Of a stretch of DNA of 64,000 nucleotides, positions 33,804-44,597 are shown piece by piece. The translations under genes were made by a program, and so were the position numbers. The notes under the pieces are model-generated. The model saw nothing but the letters and a program-made list of their open reading frames with translations. It had not been told where the DNA came from and did not search any database. The DNA is from Aphrocallistes beatrix (lineage: Eukaryota; Porifera; Hexactinellida; Sceptrulophora; Aphrocallistidae), in NCBI GenBank assembly GCA_963281255.1, contig OY725498.1, positions 2,542,001 through 2,606,000 of the forward strand. The letters run 5' to 3'. How positions within the stretch are numbered: the stretch's first letter is position 1; every line of letters begins with the position of its first letter.

Positions 33804-34226
33804 GTCATTTGTCAGAATTATCATAGCTGTCACTTGTGAGAATGTTTTTTAGGGCTGCTGTCACTTGTCAGAATGGTTTTTAAGACTGCTGTCATTTGTC
33901 AGAATGGTTTTTAGAACTGCTGTCATTTGTCAGAATGGTTTTAGGAATGCTTTCACTTGTCAGAATGCACAGAACTGCTGTGAAGTTGAATAGAATTGAT
34001 AGGAAAGTGAGAGTGGGCATTTTGAGTTTGAAATAATATAAAATGGCATGCGAGTGTAGTATTTTAATTCGTGAGGGGGTGGGTGATTGTCATTTATTTG
34101 GTAGAATGAATGGGAGAATGAAAGTGTGGATTCCATAATTACATTCAAAAAAATATCAGCAGCGAAACATCCGCTATTCCTTAAAAACAATTCTGACAAA
34201 TGATAGCAGTCCTAAAAACCATTTTT
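33804..34226. repeat. ~31-bp tandem repeat with a distant inverted unit
   Basis: Five to six units of GTCA(C/T)TTGTCAGAATGGTTTT with CTGCT spacers occupy 33804-33966. A single reverse-complement unit (GACAAATGATAGCAGTCC then AAAAACCATTTTT) lies at 34194-34226, so the two could form the arms of a transposon with multi-copy inverted ends. Confidence 0.65.
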
Positions 34227-34232
34227 ATTTAA

Positions 34233-34690
34233 CTAAATAGCTATAAAGAGGTAAGTACAGGGTGGCCGAACGAAATTAAGCTCGTCGAATTTTGCTCTCC
34301 AGGTCCTGCGAATTCTTTGGTGGCCTACGGTACACCTCCTGCTCCAGCATACCCCATGTACCGTAGTCAAGGGGATTGAGATCAGGGTAGTTTGGCGGCC
34401 AATCTTCTTTCGTCCAAAATCGATATTTTCCGTCCTCAAAGATTCTGCGACTCTGGTTGCCGTATGGCAAGGGGCGGAGTCCTGTTGGAAAACGAGGTTG
34501 TGCTGACGACAAAGGGGAACGACAAAAGGAGCTAAAATTGCACTTTGGTAACGATCCGCATTCACAGTCTCTCCTTGCCTGAAGAAAACCAGATCATTTT
34601 TTAGGTTATAGGCTACCCCTGCCCAGACCATGAGTTTTCGACTAAATTTATTCTTTTCCACGATCGTTTTCTTATTCAGAGGCTTCAGCG
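34233..34690 (-). pseudogene. Tc1/mariner-superfamily transposase C-terminal half, frameshifted
   Basis: The minus strand reads KLMVWAGVAYNLKNDLVFFR, GETVNADRY, and the catalytic LVFQQDSAPCHTATRVAESL. After a frame change near 34410 it goes on as WTKEDWPPNYPDLNPLDYGT and YRRPPKNSQDLESKIRRA. QQDSAPCHTA and YPDLNPLDY are the second and third catalytic-motif regions of the Tc1/mariner group, here with Asp in the third. The N-terminal half is missing because a Helitron-like 3' end begins at about 34690. Confidence 0.8.
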
Positions 34691-35026
34691 CAAGCAAGCG
34701 AAGCGCGCTTGTATATATATAAACATTAATCGAGTTTTAATAGTAAAGATAATCTATTAAAATTTCAGCCTTCTATCTCCTATAATGGCTGAGTTATGCT
34801 CGAATAACTGTATTGCTTAAATTTAAAAATGTTACAATGATGCCATAATTCCATGATGAGTTGACATTTTCTTCTGAGCTCAGAGCTTACTGGAGTCTTA
34901 GCCAGAAAACTCATACATGCCAAAAATCAGGTTTATGGGTCTGACAGTTACTTCATTCAATTCGTTACAGATATATACTATATATCCTTACTATTAAAAC
35001 TCGATAAATGTATATTCATTTATTCA
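34690..35026. mobile_element. Composite of Helitron-like ends and body
   Basis: In order: a plus-strand 3' end CAAGCGAAGCGCGCTTG (to 34711); a TA tract and an inverted 5' end (34712-34749, ATTAATCGAGTTTTAATAG); a minus-strand body fragment (34751-34970); and a plus-strand 5' end TCCTTACTATTAAAACTCGA at 34985. At least three partial copies meet within 340 bases. Confidence 0.65.
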
Positions 35027-35589
35027 CAAGCGCGTTTCGATTGCTTACGTTGCGCGGCTGGCAGACACTTCGTGTCCTCCAGAGGCTCCCTTCGGTCGCC
35101 TGTAGGTGACATTGAACAATTATAAGGGAGATATTATCTCTAAATATGTCCATCTTAGTTTTAAAATCGATATCACTCCAAAATCACCAAATTTGTCAAC
35201 TATAAAATTTTTGATGAGTAATGATGACGTCATAACAGAGTGATGAGTCATTATTTTTTGATGATAGTTGCATCATATGTGAGTTATATTAATATACACA
35301 TTCTATTAAAATTTCAGCCTTCTATCTCCTATAATGGCTGAGTTATGCTCGAATAACTGTGTTGCTTAAATTTAAAAATGTGACAATGACGTCATAATTC
35401 CATGATGTGTTGACATTCTCGTCTGAGCTCAGAATGTAGTGGAACCATAGCCAAAATACTCCCACATGCCAAAAATCAGCTTTCTGCGCCCTGCAGTTTC
35501 TTCAATCAATTCGCTACAGAGATATACACTGCCTGGACAAAAGTATTCGTACACCCCGTAATTCCCCAAACTTTGTAGTTATAATACTG

Positions 35590-37447
35590 CGGCCGTAAAG
35601 ATCGATCTTAATGCTTAAGTCTTAAGTTCGATCTTAAGTCGTATTCACTAAGATTGGTATTCACTAAGATTTAAGTTCGATCTTAAGACCGAACTTAAGA
35701 CCGAACTTTAAGCAACCTATGGAGGTGTCTTAAATATTGGATTTGATTCGATTTTCACTAATTACTCCATAAATGTTGTTCAAACTTACTTCTATCGAAC
35801 ATTTAATCTACCTTGATTGATATTAGACTTCAAATAAAATTCAAATATTTTAAAAACATTTCTCTTATTGTGTGTAACATCGCAACATGTATCACATGCT
35901 ATATTCGTGGCAACTTCTTCTTGAATTTGTATGAATAAACAAACATACATTCTTTGATCATATAATCATACACTGATTCTAATATGCACAATTATAGAGA
36001 CAGGCTTTATATATTGATTCACATGACTGATAATAACACTTTGATCCTATTTTCCTATTCACAATGATTTTTCCAGCAGTCTCTGACGTTTCAATCTATA
36101 ATTGTCCCTCTGCTCTTCTATCAACCTGCTGTAATGGAAGTAAGTCTGCAGCCTTCAAGAGTTCGACCGAATCATCTTGCTCATCAACAGTTCGCCTTCT
36201 CTTCCGACTTTTCTTTGATGGCTTACGAGTATATATTGTCGGGATTTCAACTCCTGCAGACTCTAAAATTGGAGTACCTACAAATTCAACGGGACCTGCA
36301 GCTGATACTGTTGATGCTATTGGAATTTCATTGTTCTCAGCTGGAATTTGAAAAAGATCAGCAGCACCTGTAATTCCGCTAAAAGCAAGGGTGTTTTGAA
36401 ACATCTCTGTTACCCGATCTGCAGAGTCAGAAAGACTTCTATCTGCTGATATAATTGCATGTCCTCGTCTTCTACCTGTCCAGCAGTGTTTGTACCCCCT
36501 CCAGTCTTTCTGGCTTCCTGTTTTTGTCAGCAGAATTTCCTGAGCCTCTCAAAATCTCACCTGCTGACTCAATTTCATTAATAAGACTGCACTCTTCTTC
36601 TCTGGTCCAATTTGCTTTGCGGGATTTGTCCATTTGGTTTGGTATTATTAATGCAAGTACTCAGCAGCAATTTATATACACGGGAGGACGCCGACTTACC
36701 ATAACCACTAATGATACCAATTATTTCGTAACACCAAATGACGCAGAAATTTAACGTCGATAGAGTTAAATTTATTGTTTTTCTCATATCCAGTGTTTAT
36801 ATTTTGTCTTGAGAGGTTTTCATGTTACAATATACAAAGACACTTGTTGTTTATATGTTTTGTTTAATACGTATAATATTATGAATGCATGAGATACAAC
36901 TTATGCTCTTTGATAGCTCTTCCTTTGATATTGACTAGTGTAGAATAATTATAGATTACATACATGAAACATTGAATTTTCATAAAAGAATTCAAAGTTA
37001 AACAAGGATTTCACCACAGATATTGTAAGAGACTCACCAGCAGGCATTCCAAGCGGTACAACTACACAGATAAAAGCTATGTCTTACAGGAGTGGGTTAA
37101 TCAATCTTCTTTGCTCCTAATATTGACATTAATTGCCCCAATTTTGCTCAAAAAGAAGAAATATAGTTTATTTTCACTAGATCAATAGTAAATGACCACT
37201 TACCATTACTAATATTATAGTTCAGCAGTTTTGTATTTGATTAGTATAATGCTATATTCTAATCATATTAACCCTAACGTTATTTCTAAGTTCTATCTTA
37301 AGATCGATCTTAACTAAGATCGATCTTAAGATCGATCTTAATTCTTAGTGAATAGCTCTAAGTTCGATCTTAAGATCGATCTTAACTAAGATCGATCTTA
37401 AGACTTAAGATCGATCTTAGTGCTTAAGATCTTAGTGAATACGGCTG
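35590..37447. mobile_element. PIF/Harbinger element without DDE transposase
   Basis: The ends CGGCCGTAAAGATCG and CAGCCGTATTCACTAAGATC (reversed) resemble the GGCCGTATTCA ends of Harbinger elements. A 3-bp duplication CTG flanks it (35587-35589, 37448-37450), confirmed by the empty T1 site near 59000, which has a single CAG/CTG. Both subterminal regions are packed with AAGATCGATCTT palindromes. The 1858-bp body carries only a MYB-like gene remnant. Confidence 0.8.
36096..36645 (-). pseudogene. Harbinger MYB/SANT-like accessory gene, broken
   Basis: The minus strand starts MDKSRKANWTREEECSLINE at about 36636, like the Trp-containing first helix of the MYB-like protein that partners Harbinger transposases. 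It continues in more than one frame with stops (about 36470-36430), then an open segment 36404-36096 with a basic KPSKKSRKRRRTVDE tract. Known Harbinger MYB proteins help DNA binding and nuclear import of the transposase, which is absent here. Confidence 0.6.
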
Positions 37448-37518
37448 CTGATTTAGTTAGCGAGTCAAGGTATTTAATTGGTAAGAGATACGCTTAATAG
37501 TAAGATATATATACGTAT

Positions 37519-38001
37519 ATATATCTCTGTAACGAATTGATTGAAGAAACTGCAGGGCCCAGAAAGCTGATTTTTGGCTATCGCTCCAGTAAGTTCTGTG
37601 CACAGGCGAAAATATCGACTCATCATGGAATTATGACGTCATTGTTACATTTTAAAAAGTTAAACAATACAGTTATTCGAGCATAACTCAGCCATTATAG
37701 GAGATAGAAGGCTGAAAGATTAATATAATCTATATGCTAACATACCTCACATTTGTTGCAACAATCATCAAAAAATGTAGCCTCATCACTTTGTTATGGC
37801 GTCATCATTACATTTCAAAATTTTAAAAATTGATAAATTTGGTGATTTTTGTGCGATATAGATTATAACAGTAGAACATACGTATTTAGAGATGTTATCT
37901 CCCTTATAATTAACCAATGTGACCCTAGGCGACCGAAGGGAGCCTCCGGCGGACACAAAGTGTATGCCAGGCGCGCAGCACAATCAAGCGAAGCGCGCTT
38001 G
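37519..38001 (+). mobile_element. Helitron-like element copy
   Basis: After a TA tract it reads CTGTAACGAATTGATTGAAG and the standard body, ending CGAAGCGCGCTTG at 38001, with T following. P1 sequence starts at 38002 in phase with 57308 of the full P1, so the copy sits against P1 DNA. Confidence 0.75.
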
Positions 38002-38692
38002 TAATCTATTATAATCTTAAATGAAAGGATGCATATGATAATACATATATAGGTTCCACAAACATCTCTTGCTCAAAAATAAATATTTCTCGACATATCA
38101 TTGATTTTATTGTAATACAAATTCTTTGGAGAACTTTGACTATATTACAAAATGGCGAATCTAGTCATGGAATATGTGCCCAAATGTAGCTATTAAATGC
38201 AATTGTCACTAACAATTGTTCTTTCCTTTTACTTCCCAGATTCGGTCAAAGCCCACCATTTATGGTCCAAAAACAGATTCCTCCCTATCGCTGGAAATAT
38301 ATAACCAAATTTGTAGTTCTAAAATCCAAATACACTTTTTATACAGTATATATATATGATTCTTTGATAATAAGTGTACTACGTCCTATGGAATGCTAAG
38401 TTTTAATTTTTATCACGTGATGATGTCGCATTTTTCGAAAATCCTAACTTGAAAACTAAAAGTCGTAGACTCTCGCCCTAACTTCCAAATATACTTTTTA
38501 GAAGCTCTTTATTCATTCTAAACCGATGGATTATACTTTGCAGTAATAGAAGTATGAATTATATTTCCCAATTGGTTCAAAATATTCGGGGGTTAGGGGC
38601 CTCAAGAAAATTTGTGGATTTTCACTATGCTTTTGCTATTTTCACCAAAATTTGTTGGAATATATCTAATTCATCAGTATAAATGCGATTAA

Positions 38693-39858
38693 GGTTGGCC
38701 TTTCCTATGGGTATTTTGCTTTTTAACAAAAAATTGCCAAAAGTCATTTTTAACCATTTTAGGATAATTAAAGGGGTTCTAAACAATAATTTTGATTTTT
38801 AGAATTTCAATGCCAATATTTCGCCACTTAGAACCACTTGTACCACCTGGTGTCGCCTAAAAAAGGACACATTTTGTCTCATATCCATAACTCCTTTGAA
38901 CCATGTCAGATCATCATTTTAGTGCTAAATTCGTGCTCAGCACTAAATTTCCAGCAATTTGATATATATATTGGAAATTTTTGGAGAAATTCTTTGGCTG
39001 CGGGTTCCTAGCAACGGCCAGGAATGTGAACAAATTCGGACATCCAAAAACTTCTCCAAATATGGTCAATATATATCAAATTGCTAGAAATTTAGTGCTG
39101 AGCCCGAATTTAGTATTAAAATGATGATCTGACATGGTTCGAAGAAGTTATTGATCTCGAATTCCGGTGGACACTATCGAATGTGGTTATTTTTGGGTAG
39201 CCAGTCAGCAATGACCATTTTTTCCCACTTTTGATGGAGAAAAAATTGATATACCATATTTTGAAGTTAAGTAGTGCTATAAGTTGTCGAATAAGGATAT
39301 TTGCATGTTATTTAATATTCCAAAGCAGTTAAAACTAATGGAAATTGAGGGACATATATGAATATTTTTTAAATCCTCTTTTCTGAGACTTTTTTTTCAG
39401 CAATTATAAAGGTGATAACTTTTTGTAAATTCAACATAGGGACGAATACTTAACGGTTTCTGATAGATCTCGAAGAGTAGAACATAATGAACAGACAGAA
39501 TTTTGATAATACAAATAAAAAGAGAATTAAGAAAAAAATAGTGTCAAAATTACTAAAAATAAAATTCCTCGGGTGTTTTGGTGTGAATTTTTAACAATTT
39601 TCAAAATTTAAAAAATATGTCTGTTCATTAGTTAGTTCATCGATTTATTAATGAATTTGAAAAGTTTCTGATGAATTGTAGCATATTGTTTCCGATTTCT
39701 TATTTGTAAAATGACAAAAATTCAATTTTTTTATCTCTTTGATTATTTCAATTATTAATGCAGTTTTGCAGATAACTCTGCGATTCAAATCTGCACCGAA
39801 AAAATTAAATGAATTGGTTGAAAAGGTCAAAAGTTAGCTATTATAGGAAAGGCCAACC
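38693..39858. mobile_element. P2 TTAA-site element, full length
   Basis: The 1166-bp element has TIRs GGTTGGCCTTTCCTAT and its reverse complement, with TTAA at 38689-38692 and 39859-39862. The full P1 at 58043-58046 has the unoccupied TTAA in the same context (GCGATTAAATG), so the duplication is proven. Inside, two arms around 38885-38990 and 39060-39160 (CTGAGC/GCTCAG, GATATATATTGG) form a palindrome. TTAA duplication suggests a piggyBac-type transposase in trans; no ORF is present. Confidence 0.85.
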
Positions 39859-39947
39859 TTAAATGCCATTGAATGTTTTATTTTTGCTTAATAGCTCATT
39901 TTACATAGTTCTTTACACTAAAAATTTAAATCCCTATATCTTGGAAC

Positions 39948-40281
39948 CATAGGCGTCGTAAACTTTACTTCCTACCCTTGGACTGCCCGGCCACAATAAT
40001 CCAGGGCCGTTCAGTCAGTTAATCGGGCCGTAACTTCAGCTGATCCAGCGTTACCGTCAGCCAAATGGACCGTGAACCCTTGATCTACATGAGGAATTAG
40101 TAACAGTCAATTACCAGTACATAATAGCACTAAGCTTTTTACCGGGTACTATCCGGTCTTTTTACCGGGTAGCACCCGGCATTAGACCGGGTAGTACCCG
40201 TTCATTTACCGGGTAGTACCCGGCATTCCCTCTGGGCCGCCCGGCCATTGCCGGGTAACCGGATGGGTTATGACGCCTATG
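39948..40281. mobile_element. hAT MITE with ACCGGGTAGTACCCGG array
   Basis: The ends CATAGGCGTCGTAA and TTATGACGCCTATG are flanked by CTTGGAAC (39940-39947) and CTTGGTAC (40282-40289), an 8-bp duplication with one mismatch. About 40138-40225 holds four near copies of the palindrome ACCGGGTAGTACCCGG. Confidence 0.8.
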
Positions 40282-40553
40282 CTTGGTACATGAAAATTTC
40301 AAAATTGACCGTCTTTAAAATAAAAAAGTCAAATTTTGTCAGGCTGAAATTTACAATAGTTGTTTAATATCACTGTACGATAAACGTAGGACCTCTCGAT
40401 TTTCGATATCTTTTAAATTTGTGATTTTTTTGATGATTTCAAGAAAAAAATAGCCGTTTTTTGTAATTTTTTTTGAAACCCCAATAAAATTAACAATTTT
40501 GGTTAGTTTAACTTTCTTTTGGTCCTATGCGATACCAAATATGATATACTATA

Positions 40554-41059
40554 TCCTTACTATTAAAACTCGATTAATGTGTATATATATATATATATAT
40601 ATGTGTATATACGTATATATATATAGTATATATATATATGTATATCTTTAACGAATTGATTGAAGAAACAGCCGGGCGCAGAAAGCTGATAGCTGACGTC
40701 ATTGTCACATTTTGAAAAGTTAAGCAATACAGTTATTCGAGCATAACTCATGCCATTATAGGAGATAGAAGCCTGAAATTTTAATAGATTATGTATATTA
40801 ATACATTTAACATATGTCAACTATCATAAAAAATGATGACTCATCACCCTGTTATAACGTCATCATTACGCATCAAAATTTTAAAAATTGACACATTTGT
40901 CGATTTCTCGTGGAATATCGATTATAACTGTATGACAGACCTATTTCGAGATGTCATCTCCCTTTTAATTAATCAATTTGACCCTAGGCGACCGAAAGGA
41001 GCCTCCGGCGGACACAGTGTCCGCCAGTAGCGCAAGCGCAAGCAAGCGAAGCGCGCTTG
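40554..41059 (+). mobile_element. Helitron-like element, first of a tandem pair
   Basis: It starts TCCTTACTATTAAAACTCGA after an A (40553), has a TA/TG tract and the usual body, and ends GAAGCGCGCTTG at 41059. The next T is shared as the first base of the second copy. Comparing the P1 host with the full P1 near 58425 (GACTATC|TATGAATA) shows insertion with no target duplication. Confidence 0.85.
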
Positions 41060-41111
41060 TCTTTACTATTAAAACTCGATTAATGTATATTTATATATAT
41101 ATATATATACA

Positions 41112-41967
41112 CAGTCGACTCCGCTTGATAGGGTCACATCGGTCAGAGGACATTTTGACCCGATTAAGCGGAAAACCTTATTAACCGAAAATATTATGTA
41201 TTAGCTTCTATGTGTGATAGCTATTCCGGTCCTGCCAAAAGTGGCCCGATTAAGCGGTTGATCCGATTAAACAGTGGCCCTATTAGGGTTGCCAGACGTC
41301 CGGGTTTCGAGCCATTTGTCCGGAGTCCGGGAATGGGATGAATTTGTCCGGATTTGGAGAATTTTGAGTCCTGTCCGACTACTCACTACTCAGGACTGTC
41401 AATATATTCTATCCGTATCTAAGTTATTTAGTTAGCTATTGCTCTGCTCCAAACGTGTCACTCTCTAATATTTGAAGAAAGAGTGCAAGTTTGTGAAATT
41501 TGGATTATTACTGATTTGTTATGCTACCATAGTGTACGTATACTACTGAGTACTGACCCTAACTGCCTAACATGTTTCGTAATGAGTATACTTGGAATCT
41601 TCTTTTTTGATTCTGTGTTCAATGGCTTCAACGATGAATTATGATATGAAGATATGTAGTCACGTGGGTCAAGGGTCATTTTATGTGTCTTTGCAGCTCT
41701 GGTTTACAGTGAATTACCTACATTCGAATTGTTATTTCAAATTGTTATTCTCTGGGATTTTTGTTTCCCCGCAAAAACTAATAGACGAAATATAATTTAT
41801 AATTTCTCTTGATTATTTATGTATTCTGTATATTTTGACGATAAGTTATTGATACAAATTTAAAATTAGATAACATTACAATAAGCATTTTTTTAGAGAA
41901 TAAATTATGTCCGGGTTGGTCTTTTGAAAATCTGGCAACCCTAGGCCCTATAAAGCGGAGTCGACTC
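41112..41967. mobile_element. pogo-like MITE (CAGTCGACTCCGCTT), interrupted
   Basis: Ends CAGTCGACTCCGCTTGATAGGG and CCCTATAAAGCGGAGTCGACT, close to the MITE at 2493-2639. It also shares the internal CATCGGTCAGAGGACATTTTG (seen there reversed). The target is the TA tract of the Helitron-like copy. Confidence 0.75.
41284..41943. mobile_element. hAT element, 660 bp, innermost insertion
   Basis: TIRs TAGGGTTGCCAG and CTGGCAACCCTA are flanked by a perfect GGCCCTAT duplication (41276-41283, 41944-41951). The region next to the left TIR is repetitive (GTCCGGG/GTCCGG words). No transposase is encoded. Confidence 0.85.
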
Positions 41968-42678
41968 TATATATATCTGTAACGAATTGATTGAAGAAAC
42001 TGCAGGGAGCAGAAAGCTGATTCGTAGCATATGGGAGTCTTTGGCTATGGCTCTACTAAGTTCTGCGCTCAGAGCACAATGATGAATCATCATGGAATTA
42101 TGACGTCATTGTCACATTTTAAAAAGTTAAGCAATACAGTTATTCGAGCATAACTCTGCCATTATAGGATATAGAAGGCTGAAATATTGATAGAATCTGT
42201 ATGCTAACATATACTAACCTCACATATAATAGAGCAATCATAAATAAATGATGACTCATCACTTTGTTATGACGTCATCATTACTCATCAAAACTTGAAA
42301 CTTGAAATTGATAAATTTAGTGATGTTTGTGCGATATCGATTATAACAGTAGGACAGACGTATTTAGAGATGTTATTTCCCTTATAATTAATCAATGTGA
42401 CCGCAGGTGCCGAAACGGCGCCTCTGGCGGACACAAAGTGTCCGCTAGCCACGCAGCGCAAGCAAGCGAAGCGCGCTTGTATGACAAAGTTTTCGAAGCA
42501 TTTGATTTAAACGTATGTTCGAAAAAATATACAGAGTGGAGGAGGGTCTAAAATTAGGAGGTGCTAGCGAAAAACGCAAAAAAAAAAGACTTTGAGACGC
42601 GGGAACTCGCATATATATCCCTCTTCTTAATATATGTTGTAAGCCAAACCTGAGGATTTTTGCGGGCGGTATCCTTAA

Positions 42679-43755
42679 CTCTCTTTTCACCAAATTTTGT
42701 ACAATCTGTCATTATGTATGCTGAACACCGATTTTCGGGGTTTTTTCGAAATTTGCAACATAATTCACAAAAATTCGCGAAACAAAATTTAAAATAGAAA
42801 ATCGGCTTCGTAATATATATAATTCGTCACCTATTACATGTTTTTGGAAAGTTTTAACACTATATCTCAACATATTTTTAGAGGTAGGGAGGTATCTGTT
42901 TTGGCCCATAATTGGGTGGTTTTGCACGAATCTTGGAGGAAAAAGACCAGAACTTCCAAAATAATTATGAAAAGTGCTCCTATTTTTCTTTACACATGAT
43001 TTGCGACAATTGCATTGATTGTTTAACTTAATAGCTACTTTGGATACATATTCCATGATTAGATTCGCCATTATCTAATATATTCAAAGTTCTCCATAGA
43101 ATTTGTATTACAATAAAATCAATGATAAGTCGAGAAATATTTATTTTTTGAAAAAGTGATGTTTGAGGAACCTATATATTATCATATATCCTTTCATTTA
43201 AGATTAATGTATTAAATATCTTGAATAATTTTTACGATATGACATCGGCTTCTTTTTGGGCCATAGAGAGGTATGATGCCCGAACTTTACCTATAATAAG
43301 CAATAACTTACGAACAAATGGTCGGATCTGAACAATTTAAAAAAAATAATAATCAGAATTACATTTTAGATACAATTGTCGTAAATAGCTGATATGGCCA
43401 TGTCCCGAGCATTTTCGAAATTAACTCCCTTATAAAGATGTTTTGATAGGATCTTATATGCCTTTTCCCTAAATATTTGTGTTTTATTATCTCTAAAGGG
43501 GCCAAAACAATTTTGAGGTCCATATCTTTAAAAAAATATTAAATAAGCTGAAACTAATTGATGAATGCACCGAAATTTTTTTTCATTTTTTAGTAACGAT
43601 AAACTTTAGGGGGTTAACTTATAAAAATCAAAATAAAATACCGTCCAAATAGTAAGATTAGATGGTAGACCACTCAGTGATACAATGGAATTGACAATTT
43701 AAAAAATCGCCATTTTTTTTACGTTAGGCAATGCTATTCGAGGGCGCTAGCGTTA
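42679..43755 (-). mobile_element. P1 fragment, reverse orientation
   Basis: On the minus strand 43755-43050 matches the left ~750 bp of the full P1, and 43050-42720 continues along it with more divergence. The left-end TIR is decayed (TTCGAGGGCGCTAGCGTTAA). Confidence 0.65.
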
Positions 43756-43759
43756 AAGA

Positions 43760-43974
43760 AGTTAATGAATATGAGACATTTCGCTTCAAAAATTTGTCCT
43801 TTTTTGGGCGACACCAGGTGGTACAAGTGGATCTAAGTGGCGAAATATTAGCATTGAAATTCTAAAAATCGAAATTAATGTTCAGTACCCCTTGAGGGAT
43901 CTAAAAACGATTCAAAAGGACTTTTGGCAATTTTTTGATAAAAAACAAAATGCCCATAGGAAAGGCCAACCTTA
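43760..43974 (-). mobile_element. P2 end fragment
   Basis: It ends CCCATAGGAAAGGCCAACC before TTAA and matches the left ~190 bp of the full P2 (GGGCGACACCAGGTGGTACA is shared, reversed). The other end is missing. Confidence 0.7.
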
Positions 43975-44597
43975 ATCATATCTTAGTCATAATGTACTTT
44001 GGCTGTGTTTGTGGTTGAAAAATCGAAAATTTTGATCCTCATATATACTTAGATGAATAATAATACTAAATCACTATAAAAAAATCAAATTAAATTTTTC
44101 AAAAAAAAGTTTTTAAAAGTTCATTTTTTGGGTTCTGCCAGCCAAATCCATCGTTTTGTCTTAAACATGATAAAAAAAGATATATCTAGGATGTTAATTA
44201 TTTGTTTCGCCGCGCGTGTTAATTCTCGTAATCGAAAACACCGACATTTAGCATGATTGTAACCTGAGATTCCTCACCTCAGGCCTCAGCAGTAAGTATT
44301 TGAACCGCAGAATCAGTGGGGAACGTTTATTCGGACCGCAACAGTGATATTACTCTTTGATATGATAATTTGATTGAAGATATTCATTTGTGGATGGGAA
44401 ATGTTGGTTGGGATTTTCCTCTATTTCCACTAGATTTCTCCATTCCCCCCATCTTCCTTGATATTACGATATGATGTACTACAGCTTATTCTTTAGGATG
44501 CATGAACAAATTAAAATTTTCATCAGATAACTTTACTCTGAATTCGCCAAACACGTTGCAAATAAAGCCACATAGAATGATTCAACACGCAAGATGT

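Larger units (their letters stand above)
35527..37490. mobile_element. T1 Tc1-like MITE containing a Harbinger element
   Basis: The left end CACTGCCTGGACAAAAGTATTCGTACACC follows TA. After the Harbinger insertion the T1 text resumes at 37448 (CTGATTTAGTTAGCGAGTCA) and matches the T1 copy near 58950-59010. That copy keeps the uninterrupted sequence and so provides the empty site. Confidence 0.65.
35027..37503 (-). mobile_element. Helitron-like copy split by a T1 MITE that holds a Harbinger
   Basis: It begins CAAGCGCGTTTCG at 35027 (its 3' end on the minus strand) and runs through the usual body to CTTCAATCAATTCGCTACAG at about 35520. T1 sequence starts at 35527 in its TA tract. A short TTAATAGTAAGA at about 37492-37503 looks like the remaining 5' end of the same copy. 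The assignment of the far end is inference. Confidence 0.55.
41060..42479 (+). mobile_element. Helitron-like element, second of the pair, with two-level insertion
   Basis: It starts TCTTTACTATTAAAACTCGA and ends CGAAGCGCGCTTG at 42479, followed by T and P1 text. Its TA tract holds a pogo-like MITE (41112-41967) that itself holds a hAT element (41284-41943). Without them it would be about 560 bp, the normal size. Confidence 0.82.
38002..42674 (+). mobile_element. P1 (TTAA-site) element swollen by nested insertions
   Basis: P1 text occupies 38002-38692, 39859-39947, 40282-40553 and 42480-42674, collinear with 57308-58689 of the full copy, and ends GGGCGGTATCC before TTAA (42675-42678). The gaps are a P2 element, a hAT MITE and a tandem pair of Helitron-like elements. 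The left ~735 bp of P1 is missing here; a matching inverted piece is at 32505-33077. Confidence 0.75.

Noticed and set aside
36064-36373. Plus-strand frames in the Harbinger interior
   Set aside because: The minus strand carries the MYB-like start and basic tract; the plus frames are shadows.
40563-40820. Frames reading long Ile/Tyr or Tyr/Ile runs (also 45858-46061, 59029-59223)
   Set aside because: Translations of TA microsatellites.
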